From NCBI RefSeq assembly GCF_014207905.1, contig NZ_JACHLB010000002.1:620001-684000 (forward strand): DNA of 64,000 nt, given 5' to 3'. Each line of letters starts with the position of its first letter. Position 1 is the first letter of the stretch. Positions 36,403 to 44,222 of this stretch are shown here, piece after piece. Position numbers and translations under genes: made by a program. The DNA is from Flavobacterium notoginsengisoli (GTDB lineage: Bacteria > Bacteroidota > Bacteroidia > Flavobacteriales > Flavobacteriaceae). A model generated the notes under the pieces. The model was not told where the DNA came from, searched no databases, and worked only from the letters and a program-made list of their open reading frames with translations.

Positions 36403-37440
36403 TTATGAATTTAATTCAGTTTTGTTTTCAGAATCATAACGCAAAAGTGCCTCTTGAAGTACCTTTTTCATACGATTTCTCAGACCTTCAGGCCTTAAAA
36501 TTTCAAGACAGCTTCCAAAACCTAACAGAAGACGTTCCATTTCATAATTGGGTATTACATATATATGTATAACAACACTTCCGTCTTCATTTTGTTTAAT
36601 TAATCGCTGAGAAGTGTGCAAAGGTTTTGTGAGTACATAAGGCGCATTTGAAGCATCAACCCAAACTTCGATACGTCTAGGCTGTAAACCTGAATTTACG
36701 GTAACACCAATTACATTTTTATAATAATCATCAGCATCAAAATCTTCTTCTATATAAGTTAGATTAAAATCGTAATCAATAGAAATAATTCTGTCCAAGG
36801 CTAAATTGGTAATAGGTTGTAAAGCTTTTCTTTTTCCAATCAAAAACCAGCGATTATTGAATTCCTTTAATATAAAAGGATGAAAATGGAATTTCGTTTC
36901 CTCAGCAGATTTAAAAGATTTATAAGTAATAATGAGCACCATTTTTTTGATAATCGCCTGATATATTTCATCCAGATAATGCAGTCCTTTTAGTTTCTCA
37001 TTTTTATCGAGATAAATAACAGGTTTTGTATGCGATTTCTCGGCGTAGATTTTATCCTCCAACCGCTGTAAAATATCTGATACATCATTAAATAAAGAGA
37101 AATCCTTAAACTGTTTCAGCATCGAAACCGTTTCTGTCAAAACATTCATATCGGTTTCCGTCAGCGGAATATCGGTTATCGAAAAATCTTCGTCTTCATA
37201 TTTATAATACTTTTTATCGTAAACTACGATTGGCGCATTGTAACCCAATTTTTCACTGCGCATCAGCTGAATATCCATTTGAATGGTTCGCTTGCTGATT
37301 GGGTTTTGACGGCCTTCATATTCAGATAAAGCTTCAGAACATTCTTCGATTAAATCTTCGAGTGTCCATTGTCTGTATTTATTCTGAAGACATTTATCGA
37401 TTGTTTTGTAGCGTATTAAGGCGTTTTTGTTTTGTGACAT
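36403..37440 (-). CDS. HTH-WYL domain transcriptional regulator
   Basis: A protein of 345 residues with an N-terminal helix-turn-helix (about 5-75, PISKRTIQMDIQLMRSEKLG) and a WYL domain (about 160-260) with FHPFILKEFNNRWFLIGKRK. A C-terminal WCX-like extension follows to residue 335. WYL domains bind nucleic acids or nucleotides and regulate defence and DNA- or RNA-damage genes. The start at 37440 (MSQNKN) fits the family better than the one at 37464. It lies at the edge of the RNA-repair island and is the only regulator there, so it is the best candidate to bind the four shared operators; this is inference. Confidence 0.85.
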   Translation of the reverse strand: MSQNKNALIRYKTIDKCLQNKYRQWTLEDLIEECSEALSEYEGRQNPISKRTIQMDIQLMRSEKLGYNAPIVVYDKKYYKYEDEDFSITDIPLTETDMNVLTETVSMLKQFKDFSLFNDVSDILQRLEDKIYAEKSHTKPVIYLDKNEKLKGLHYLDEIYQAIIKKMVLIITYKSFKSAEETKFHFHPFILKEFNNRWFLIGKRKALQPITNLALDRIISIDYDFNLTYIEEDFDADDYYKNVIGVTVNSGLQPRRIEVWVDASNAPYVLTKPLHTSQRLIKQNEDGSVVIHIYVIPNYEMERLLLGFGSCLEILRPEGLRNRMKKVLQEALLRYDSENKTELNS

Positions 37441-37457
37441 GGCTGTGTGTGGTTTTG

Positions 37458-37642
37458 CTCGCAAAGTCGCGAAGGCGCAAAGTTTTTTAATTCAATGATT
37501 ATTAAGATTTGTTTCACGCAGATTAAAAATGATTTAGGCAGATTCAGCAGATTATTTAAAAAATAAAAATATTTTTAGATCTGCTCAAATCTGTAAAATC
37601 TGCGTGAAATAAAAAAACTTTACGCCTCTGCGTCTTTGCGAG
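37458..37642. repeat. Long imperfect palindromic element (CTCGCAAAG ends)
   Basis: The left end CTCGCAAAG and the right end CTTTGCGAG are complementary. Inner arms (TTTCACGCAGATT / AATCTGCGTGAAA) also pair, so the whole 185 bp can fold into one hairpin. Related elements lie at 41232-41426 and 43029-43201. It looks like a non-coding dispersed (MITE-like) element between the WYL and HD genes. Confidence 0.7.
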
Positions 37643-37652
37643 ATTCAATTTT

Positions 37653-38267
37653 TTAGCTTAATAACTTTATTTCATTCTCAATATTAGCACGAGCTTTTTC
37701 ATCATACAAACTCCTAAATTCATTTGTTTGAAAAATAAATTCATTCTCCAGAAAATGCTTCAAAGCTTTTGCTCGTCCGGGTTTATAGAGAAAATCAGGA
37801 TAAATGCGATATTCTTTTCTAATTTGTTGAAAATAGATTTTATAATCTTCCCAGTCTTTAGCGAGGATTTTCAAATCAAAATCGATTAACCAATTAATAT
37901 CTCCAATTTCATTTTGCTGATGCTGTTGTGTTGCGCAGATTGCATCAAAAACTAATTGCTTATTTAAGCTGACATTTTCAGGTAAAACAGCCAAAGCATA
38001 CTCAGCACTTTTGAGTTCGTTATCTTTTTTAGAAGCCGAATACACAAAATCATGATAGAAAATTGAAAATAATATTTCGTTTGGGTTTTCAAGTTTATCA
38101 CGATAGACTTCAAAACTGGCAATCATTTCTTTTAAATGCGTGAGATTATGGTAATGCCTTGATTTTTTGGAATATGCCTTTTCTAAATCCAGCCAGTTTT
38201 GCTGAATTTCATTTACTGAAAAGCCAATATTGGAGAGTAAATCAGAATAAATTTCTTTTAAATTCAT
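37653..38267 (-). CDS. HD-superfamily metal-dependent phosphohydrolase
   Basis: A protein of 204 residues with an HD-type metal site: SRHYHNLTHLKEM (His40, His44) and FYHDFVYSASKKDNELKSAE (His72-Asp73). It matches the family annotated as predicted metal-dependent HD phosphohydrolase, with unknown substrate. It is divergent from the RING gene, and its start lies 35 bases from the first shared operator, so it may be in the same regulon. A role in removing a phosphate from RNA ends or nucleotides is only a guess. Confidence 0.75.
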   Translation of the reverse strand: MNLKEIYSDLLSNIGFSVNEIQQNWLDLEKAYSKKSRHYHNLTHLKEMIASFEVYRDKLENPNEILFSIFYHDFVYSASKKDNELKSAEYALAVLPENVSLNKQLVFDAICATQQHQQNEIGDINWLIDFDLKILAKDWEDYKIYFQQIRKEYRIYPDFLYKPGRAKALKHFLENEFIFQTNEFRSLYDEKARANIENEIKLLS

Positions 38268-38301
38268 CTTGTTTTTTACTCAAATTTAAAATTCTTTTTT
38301 T

Positions 38302-38340
38302 ACTGCGCAAAATAATTGCGTAGTGGTTTTGAAATCTTTG
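38302..38340 (+). promoter_or_regulatory. Shared operator-promoter module, copy 1
   Basis: A 9-5-9 inverted repeat (ACTGCGCAA, AATAA, TTGCGTAGT; 38302-38324) ends 12 bases before TTTG at 38337-38340, part of an AATCTTTG -7-like element. TTCAGGAAATAAAAC follows. Copies 2-4 show the same operator with TTTG 11-12 bases downstream. It lies in the divergent region between the HD gene and the RING leader. Confidence 0.75.
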
Positions 38341-38389
38341 TTCAGGAAATAAAACAAATCGTATTTCTAAAAAATGAAACAAAAATTTT

Positions 38390-38428
38390 ACTACGCAAAA
38401 TAACTGCGTACTAGTTTTAAAATCTTTG
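38390..38428 (+). promoter_or_regulatory. Shared operator-promoter module, copy 2
   Basis: ACTACGCAA, AATAA, CTGCGTACT (38390-38412), then TTTG at 38425-38428 and TTCAAGAAATAAAAAC. The distance from operator to TTTG is identical to copy 1. It should drive the tRNA-like leader and RING gene. Confidence 0.78.
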
Positions 38429-38554
38429 TTCAAGAAATAAAAACAAACGTTCATAGAAATAGAAAAAAATAAAACAGGTCAAGTTTAAGTTACTTCGAAA
38501 ACACTTTCCAATGTACCACTTACACCATTACCTTTTTATTTTTCAATCATAATT

Positions 38555-38672
38555 GGGGCAGTAGCTCAGCGGTTAGAGCAGGTAGTTTTGAAATTATCAA
38601 TCAAAGGTCAATCAAAATTTACTTCTTACACTTTTAATGTCCGGGTCGTGGGTTCGAATCCCACCTGCTCCA
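38555..38672 (+). ncRNA. tRNA-like RNA with enlarged anticodon region
   Basis: The 5' arm GGGGCAG (38555-38561) pairs with CTGCTCC (38665-38671) with one G-U, giving a full 7-bp acceptor stem. The D arm is GCTC / loop AGCGGTTA / GAGC (38564-38579). The T arm is GTGGG / TTCGAAT / CCCAC (38648-38664), followed by an A in the discriminator position. Between D and T arms lie 68 bases instead of about 22, with no proper anticodon stem and one copy of the GGTCAA-N7-TTACTTC motif. It cannot be a standard tRNA. RNA-repair loci with SPFH proteins are known to carry a tRNA-like RNA (Burroughs and Aravind survey), which fits the setting. Confidence 0.8.
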
Positions 38673-38714
38673 CAATTAATGGTCAATTAAAACTTACTTC
38701 AGACAACGGCTACT

Positions 38715-38731
38715 TTCGGTTCGAATCCGAA
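38715..38731 (+). other. Isolated T-arm-like hairpin
   Basis: TTCGG / TTCGAAT / CCGAA is a perfect T arm with the invariant loop, lying between motif copies 3 and 4. No matching acceptor or D arm was found, so it is either a fragment or part of a larger tRNA-like fold. Confidence 0.6.
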
Positions 38732-38922
38732 CATAGTTTTAAAATCATCATTAATAAAAAAACGAGGGTCAAAATTAGCTTACTTCGGGGTAATCCCACC
38801 AAACTGTCACTTTGAATCAGCTAATTCATTACACTAAATTTCAGGTCAAGTGTTTCTTACTTCAAAACTCTTTTAGGTAGAAATCAGAAACGCAATTATC
38901 TAAATTTTAAAAATTAAAAAAA

Positions 38923-41163
38923 ATGAAAACAAAAGAATTATTAAAAATCAGTTTACGTCAAAATGCTATTTTCATTCCGTCAGAAATGATTACGAATGAC
39001 GCTAAAAATTTATCAGGAACAACATCAGTTTTGTTAGCCAATGTTTCTAAACTTGGATTTACATTTTCTGAATCATTGCTTCATGCTCTAAACAACGTAA
39101 ACCCAAAATATAAAATCGAGGTTTTAGAAGTTTTAAGAGAAGTTTTGGGAACTGATAAAAACTGGACACCATTGGTAAAAGAATGGAATGTTCCAACAAA
39201 CGAATCTGTTGTAGATCATATCATCACTTTTTTCGGAAATGTTTTCCAGACTAGAAATGGAACAACTTTACAATGCGGACATATTATCCCAGATAATACT
39301 TTCCCATTAGAAAGATACAATGGTTGTCCGTTCTGCGGAACTCCGTTTGAATTCGGTAAACTGGAAAATATCGGACAAGGAAGCAAATTGAAAATGTTGG
39401 AATTATGGTCAGAAAAAGATTTAAATGATTTCTATATATCGTTATTGCAATCAAAAACCGCTTTAGACGCTACTCAGGTAGATAGTTTAAAAATGGCGAT
39501 GCAATATTTACCTTTACCAAAAACCGAAGTAGCAATGAAGGAAACTTTAATGCTAGTGATCGATCTTTTGATTGAAAACGGTAAAGAAAATGAGGCTTCT
39601 CAGTTTTTGAAAACGCCAACCGATATCTTACGATACTTATGGTACAAAAATACAGGAATGCTTCAGATTATCGAGCCAAAAACGATTATCAAACGAACAT
39701 CAAAAAATGCACAGCATTTTCATAATGTTTTAGATACAAGTGTTCAGGCAAGAATTGCGTCTCAAAAAGATTTGAAACTAAAATATTCCCGAAAAGAATG
39801 TTTAATGGTGGCAAACTGGTTGAACGATATGGATATGGACGTTGAAGCCATGTGCGAAACGATGCATCCAAAAAGAGGAATGTGGGTTCGTTTTATCCGT
39901 GCGTTGCGTTTGGCAGAATACAGCAAAAGAAAAGGGTTTGAGAAATTGAACTTTTTAATGGATGTATTCTATAATCAAGTGTACGACGTTTGGCAAAGCA
40001 AAGTGAATTCGTCAAGATTGAAATTTGATGCCGATAAGACATTTGCGTTATTGAAACAGCGTCCAGGATTATTTGCTCGTTCGTTATTTTCGAATATGCT
40101 TTGGTTTGGAGCAGAAGAAACTATTGCTCATTTTGAAGAAATCATCGATAAAGTTCCAGCTCGTTTGGTGTTTACTTTGAACATGTATGCTCAAAATTAT
40201 TTTGATAAAAACATACAGAGAAGTGTGAAACCTTTGGGTGGAACAAACAAACGAATTGGTGCAAATCAATTGTTGGGATTATACGAAGATTTTCAGTTGG
40301 AAGAAATGAAAACTAAAATCGAAGAATTGTGCCTTTTGGCTATGAAAAAACGATTTGCTTCGGTTCCAAATACCAACAAAACGATTTATATCGATCCGCA
40401 ATTGTTTAATATTCCGGTTTCTATTGGAGATCGAAGCGAAACAGTTCAGGATTTGCCAGTTGCTTTAATGGGAACACGTTTCCCAGTTGAAGGTAACGAA
40501 GTACGATTGTTTATGCAGTGGGGTAAAGACCTTCCTGCACAACATTTGGATATGGATTTGAGCTGTCATATTGCCTACGAAGATCGTTCAGATATTTGCT
40601 CATACAGCCGATTGACGACTACAGGTTGTCAGCATAGCGGTGATATCCGAAGCATTCCGAATAAAATTGGAACAGCCGAATATATCAACATCAACATCGA
40701 CGAATTGGCGAAAGCCAAAGCAAAATTTGTAACTTTTACTTGCAATGCGTACAGCAACGGAAGTATTACGCCAAATCTAGTCGTAGGTTGGATGAACAGC
40801 AAACACCCGATGAAAATTTCGGAAAGAACAGGTGTAGCATACGATCCGTCGTGTGTAGATCATCAGGTTCGTGTGACGCAGAATGTTGCCAAAGGTTTGG
40901 TTTTTGGAGTGTTGGATGTAGCCAAAAGAGAAATCGTTTGGTTAGAGATGACTTTCGGAGGTCAGGTTGTAGGTGGTTTGGATTTCAAAGGAGTTCAGGC
41001 ACTATTGGCAAAATTGAACAGCAAATTGAATATTGGTAGTTTGTTACAGCTAAAAGCGGAAGCTCAAGGTTTAACAATCACCGAAAATGAAATCGCTGAT
41101 GAGGTGTATACAGCGCAATGGGCGATGAATCCAGCGGTTGTTACGCAGTTGTTAATAGATTAG
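38923..41163 (+). CDS. MXAN_6230/SCO0854-type RING domain protein
   Basis: A protein of 746 residues. Near the N-terminus a small treble-clef (RING-like) zinc site is visible: Cys118-x-His120 in QCGHIIP and Cys135-x2-Cys138 in NGCPFCG. The middle (about 150-470) is helical and repeat-like. The C-terminal part (about 490-700) is beta-rich, with GDRSETVQDLPVALMGTR and HLDMDLSCHIAYEDR resembling a TerD-like fold. The family name is assigned from memory. The protein is encoded behind a long leader with a tRNA-like RNA and before rtcB, so a scaffold or RNA-handling role in repair is likely. No enzymatic activity can be read. Confidence 0.75.
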   Translation: MKTKELLKISLRQNAIFIPSEMITNDAKNLSGTTSVLLANVSKLGFTFSESLLHALNNVNPKYKIEVLEVLREVLGTDKNWTPLVKEWNVPTNESVVDHIITFFGNVFQTRNGTTLQCGHIIPDNTFPLERYNGCPFCGTPFEFGKLENIGQGSKLKMLELWSEKDLNDFYISLLQSKTALDATQVDSLKMAMQYLPLPKTEVAMKETLMLVIDLLIENGKENEASQFLKTPTDILRYLWYKNTGMLQIIEPKTIIKRTSKNAQHFHNVLDTSVQARIASQKDLKLKYSRKECLMVANWLNDMDMDVEAMCETMHPKRGMWVRFIRALRLAEYSKRKGFEKLNFLMDVFYNQVYDVWQSKVNSSRLKFDADKTFALLKQRPGLFARSLFSNMLWFGAEETIAHFEEIIDKVPARLVFTLNMYAQNYFDKNIQRSVKPLGGTNKRIGANQLLGLYEDFQLEEMKTKIEELCLLAMKKRFASVPNTNKTIYIDPQLFNIPVSIGDRSETVQDLPVALMGTRFPVEGNEVRLFMQWGKDLPAQHLDMDLSCHIAYEDRSDICSYSRLTTTGCQHSGDIRSIPNKIGTAEYININIDELAKAKAKFVTFTCNAYSNGSITPNLVVGWMNSKHPMKISERTGVAYDPSCVDHQVRVTQNVAKGLVFGVLDVAKREIVWLEMTFGGQVVGGLDFKGVQALLAKLNSKLNIGSLLQLKAEAQGLTITENEIADEVYTAQWAMNPAVVTQLLID

Positions 41164-41187
41164 GTCCAAAGGTTCAAAGGTTTTGTG

Positions 41188-41209
41188 GAGACGCACTTCT
41201 GTGCGTTTC
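41188..41209. repeat. GAGACGCAC palindrome, copy 1
   Basis: GAGACGCAC and GTGCGTTTC form a short hairpin just past the RING stop. Related palindromes lie at 42988-43007 and 50172-50191, all inside the RNA-repair island. Confidence 0.6.
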
Positions 41210-41231
41210 TGCAGAGTTTGGTAAATTTAAT

Positions 41232-41426
41232 CTCGCAAAGGCGCGAAGTCGCAAAGTTTTTTACGCAATACTTGTCATTTCGACGAAGGAGAAATCTTCG
41301 CAAGTAACTCCGCAACGAAAAGCCAATCTTTGTAGAGCTTCTTGTGGAGATTTCTCCTTCGTCGAAATGACAAACTTTGTGTTTAATACTTAAAGAAAAA
41401 CCTTAGCGACTCTGCGACTTTGCGAG
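41232..41426. repeat. Long palindromic element with nested repeat
   Basis: Ends CTCGCAAAG / CTTTGCGAG match the element at 37458-37642. The inside is different: TGTCATTTCGACGAAGGAGA and its complement form a second, nested palindrome. Two repeat families are therefore stacked, which suggests insertion of one into the other. It fills most of the 364-base gap between the RING gene and rtcB. Confidence 0.7.
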
Positions 41427-41469
41427 AACCATCTCTTTCGCTGAGAAAAAAAAACTTAGGAATAAAAAA

Positions 41470-41507
41470 ACTACGCAAAATAACTGCGCAGTAGTAATTA
41501 ACCTTTG
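41470..41507 (+). promoter_or_regulatory. Shared operator-promoter module, copy 3 (rtcB)
   Basis: ACTACGCAA, AATAA, CTGCGCAGT (41470-41492), then TTTG at 41504-41507, one base closer than in copies 1, 2 and 4. The rtcB start is 20 bases downstream. The leader sequence seen after the other copies is absent, so this module drives the protein alone. Confidence 0.75.
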
Positions 41508-41527
41508 TACTATCAAAATAAAAAAAA

Positions 41528-42949
41528 ATGAAAACACAAATAAACGGTACAGATATATTAGAATTAGGATTCCCTGAAGGAAAAATAATTGGGATTGCCT
41601 TAAAAATAAACAGCAAAAGAAACGGATTCACAAGAGACGAAATGATTACTCATTACAAAAACGTCTTAGAAACTCCGGAGAATTATATAGACGATAAAAT
41701 CTTCAGCAAACTGGCTGTGGCTTTAATTGAAAAATCGAATGAAAAACCAGAAGATTTCATTGCTTTAAATCAGAATCCGAATGCGTATTCGGCTTACGGA
41801 TTGGATCATATCGAAGACGGAGCCAGAAAACAAATGGAAGTGGCCATGAAACTTCCTGTTACGGTTGCCGGAGCTTTAATGCCAGACGCGCACCAAGGTT
41901 ACGGATTACCGATTGGCGGAGTTCTTGCCACAAAAAATGCCATTATTCCGTATGGTGTTGGAGTTGATATTGGGTGTAGAATGGCGTTATCGGTTTACGA
42001 TATTCCAGAGGATTTTTACTTTGAAAACGAAGCCAAATTCAAAAGAGAATTAATCGCGAATTCTATTTTTGGAGCAGGTCACGGATTTCACGGTCAGTAC
42101 AAATCAGATCATGCGGTTTTGGAGAACGAAGCTTTCAATATGAACCCGTTTGTGAAGAATCTGAAAGATAAAGCCTGGTCGCAATTAGGATCTTCGGGCG
42201 GTGGAAATCATTTTGTGGAATTCGGAATCATGGAATTTGCTAAAGACGATGTGGTTTTAAATATCCCAAAAGGAAAATACGTCGCTTTGTTAACGCATTC
42301 AGGTTCACGCGGAATGGGCGCAACCATTGCCGGACATTATACTAAAATTGCCAAAGAAGAATGTAAACTTCCAGAAGTGGCAAGAAATTTAGCGTATTTG
42401 GATATGAATTCGCAATTGGGTCAGGAATACTGGATGGCGATGAATTTGGCGGGAGATTACGCTTCGGCTTGTCACGAGATTATCCATAACAAAATGGAAC
42501 GCGCTTTGGGTGCGACAATTTTAGCGAAAGTAGAAAACCATCATAATTTCGCCTGGAAAGAAACCTGGAACGGCGAAGAAGTGATCGTACATAGAAAAGG
42601 TGCAACTCCAGCCGGAAAAGGCGTTATGGGAATCATTCCGGGAAGTATGACCGCACCAGGATTTTTGGTGAGAGGAAAAGGTCAAGAAAATGCAATAAAC
42701 TCTGCTTCGCATGGAGCAGGAAGACAAATGAGCAGAACCCAAGCCATAAAAAACATCACACAAACCGAAATGAAATCGATCCTGAGAGATCATGGCGTTA
42801 CGCTTATCGGAGCAGGTCTTGACGAAGCCCCAATGGCGTATAAAGATATCAATCAGGTCATGGAAGCGCAGAAAGATTTAGTAGATGTTGTAGCGAAGTT
42901 TACACCGAAATTAGTTAGAATGGCGGATGATGGAAGTCGTGAGGATTGA
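41528..42949 (+). CDS. rtcB: RtcB family RNA ligase
   Basis: A 473-residue GTP- and Mn-dependent ligase that joins RNA 2',3'-cyclic phosphate or 3'-phosphate ends to 5'-OH ends. All hallmarks are present: PDAHQGYGLPIGGV (119-132), the metal ligand Cys150 in DIGCRMAL, His228 in GGGNHFVEFG, His257 in LTHSGSRGMG, and His395 in SASHGAGRQ, the residue guanylated during catalysis. The length resembles the archaeal enzyme more than E. coli RtcB (about 408). It has its own copy of the shared operator. No archease gene is nearby. Confidence 0.95.
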   Translation: MKTQINGTDILELGFPEGKIIGIALKINSKRNGFTRDEMITHYKNVLETPENYIDDKIFSKLAVALIEKSNEKPEDFIALNQNPNAYSAYGLDHIEDGARKQMEVAMKLPVTVAGALMPDAHQGYGLPIGGVLATKNAIIPYGVGVDIGCRMALSVYDIPEDFYFENEAKFKRELIANSIFGAGHGFHGQYKSDHAVLENEAFNMNPFVKNLKDKAWSQLGSSGGGNHFVEFGIMEFAKDDVVLNIPKGKYVALLTHSGSRGMGATIAGHYTKIAKEECKLPEVARNLAYLDMNSQLGQEYWMAMNLAGDYASACHEIIHNKMERALGATILAKVENHHNFAWKETWNGEEVIVHRKGATPAGKGVMGIIPGSMTAPGFLVRGKGQENAINSASHGAGRQMSRTQAIKNITQTEMKSILRDHGVTLIGAGLDEAPMAYKDINQVMEAQKDLVDVVAKFTPKLVRMADDGSRED

Positions 42950-42987
42950 TTTTTAGTGTTCAGTCGCGGTCACAGTATTCGGTGTAG

Positions 42988-43007
42988 AGACGCACTGTAG
43001 TGCGTCT
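42988..43007. repeat. AGACGCACT palindrome, copy 2
   Basis: AGACGCACT and AGTGCGTCT are exact complements around two bases, 38 bases past the rtcB stop. It may also help end transcription, but no T-run follows. Confidence 0.6.
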
Positions 43008-43028
43008 AACGCTTTGTGATAATTTTAA

Positions 43029-43201
43029 CCGCAAAGTTCGCTAAGATTTACGCAAGGTTCGCAAAGAATTTTTTCACACAGATTTTACAGATTCCAGCAG
43101 ATTTAAAATGATTTTTTTATAAATAATCTGCTAGCATCTGCTTAAATCTGTTTAAAATCTGCGTGGAACAAAAAAACTTAGCGACTCTGCGACTTTGCGA
43201 G
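43029..43201. repeat. Long palindromic element, third copy
   Basis: The left end (CCGCAAAGTTCGC) and the right end (CTTTGCGAG) are partly complementary, and the inner arms share the CAGATT / AATCTGC words of the 37458 element. It occupies the rtcB-tatD gap together with the short palindrome at 42988. Confidence 0.65.
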
Positions 43202-43274
43202 ATTAAAAAATAATAACCAACTCAAAGAATAAAAAAACTTTGTGTCTTAGTGCCTTCGTGGCAAAAACAAAAAA

Positions 43275-44075
43275 ATGAAAACATATATAGATATCGGAAT
43301 TAATTTAACGAATAAACAATTCCAAAACGACATAGACGATGTCGTACAAGACGCGCTCGATGCCGACGTATCGCAAATGATACTCACAGGCACCAGCGTG
43401 CGAAATAGTGAAGAATCTGCAAAGATGGCGAGGCAGTATCCGGGTGTGTTGTACGCTACGGCGGGCATACATCCGCATGATGCGAAGAGTTTTGATGCAC
43501 AGAGTATTTCGAAACTCAGGAAATTATTAGAACTGAAACATGTCGTTTCGGTTGGCGAATGCGGACTCGATTTTGATCGTGATTTTTCGCCCCGAAACAA
43601 ACAGGAAGAATGTTACAAAGCCCAGCTCGAATTGGCGATTGAAGTTCAGAAACCATTGTTTTTACACGAAAGAAGTGCTTTTAGTTCGTTTATGAATATC
43701 ACAAAAGACTATCTGCCGAAACTGCCAAAAGCCGTTGTGCATTGTTTTACGGGAACGTTGCAGGAAGCCAAAACCTATCTCGATAACGGATTTTATCTGG
43801 GTTTTACGGGAGCGATTTCAGATGCCAAACGTTTCAGCCATTTAAAAGAAGTCATTCAGTACGTACCGCTCGACCGAATGATGATTGAAACCGATGCCCC
43901 GTTTATGCTTCCTAAAAATGTCCCAAACAGTCTCTTGAAGAAATACCAAGAACGCCGTTGCGAACCTGCTTTTCTGCCGTATGTTGCCGGAACAATTGCA
44001 CAGTTTAAAGGAATTACTTTAGCTAAAGTGGCGGAGGAAACGACTAGGAATTCTAAAAGCTTTTTTGAGATTTAG
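43275..44075 (+). CDS. tatD: TatD family 3'-5' exonuclease
   Basis: A metal-dependent hydrolase of 266 residues with the TIM-barrel features of E. coli TatD: YIDIGINLTNKQFQND at the start, ATAGIHPHDAKSFD, SVGECGLDFDRDFSP, VVHCFTGTLQEA and IETDAPFMLP. TatD trims single-stranded DNA and RNA from the 3' end. Its place next to rtcB suggests it trims damaged RNA ends before ligation; that link is inference. In the N-terminal DxHxH of most relatives the second His is replaced, as in E. coli TatD itself. Confidence 0.88.
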   Translation: MKTYIDIGINLTNKQFQNDIDDVVQDALDADVSQMILTGTSVRNSEESAKMARQYPGVLYATAGIHPHDAKSFDAQSISKLRKLLELKHVVSVGECGLDFDRDFSPRNKQEECYKAQLELAIEVQKPLFLHERSAFSSFMNITKDYLPKLPKAVVHCFTGTLQEAKTYLDNGFYLGFTGAISDAKRFSHLKEVIQYVPLDRMMIETDAPFMLPKNVPNSLLKKYQERRCEPAFLPYVAGTIAQFKGITLAKVAEETTRNSKSFFEI

Positions 44076-44222
44076 GTTTTAATTATAAAGATTATTTGTT
44101 GGCTTTTAAATCAGGTGTTTGTACTTGGTTTGAGGGCTTTTTGTTTGTATATATTTGATTTCTTAAATAAGTAAAACTAATTGTTTTCAATTCTCTAATA
44201 CTAATAAACCATACAAAATAAA

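Larger units (their letters stand above)
38477..38863 (+). repeat. Five copies of GGTCAA-N7-TTACTTC
   Basis: The motif occurs at 38477-38496, 38606-38625, 38681-38700, 38767-38786 and 38844-38863. All 13 fixed bases match in every copy and the 7-base gap is always the same length, while the gap sequence and flanks differ. Start-to-start distances are 129, 75, 86 and 77 bases. All copies are in one orientation in the RING gene leader, and one sits inside the tRNA-like RNA. I saw no copy elsewhere in the window. Function unknown. Confidence 0.85.

Noticed and set aside
38242-38454. 70-residue minus-strand frame upstream of the HD gene
   Set aside because: It covers operator copies 1 and 2, which explain the repeated segments in its translation.
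38555-38672. Ordinary tRNA gene with an intron
   Set aside because: There is no anticodon stem or loop to split, and 68 bases are too few for a group I intron plus the missing arm. A tRNA-like RNA fits better.
38588-38815. 75-residue open frame overlapping the first tRNA-like RNA
   Set aside because: It starts and runs inside the tRNA-like structure and motif repeats, has no promoter fit and an unlikely composition; the RNA signals explain the sequence better.
38477-38863. CRISPR array
   Set aside because: Repeats are only 13 fixed bases with a variable centre, spacing is irregular (75-129), and no cas genes are present.
37458-43201. Insertion sequences
   Set aside because: The palindromic elements contain no transposase frame and are under 200 bp. 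They are at most MITE-like repeats.
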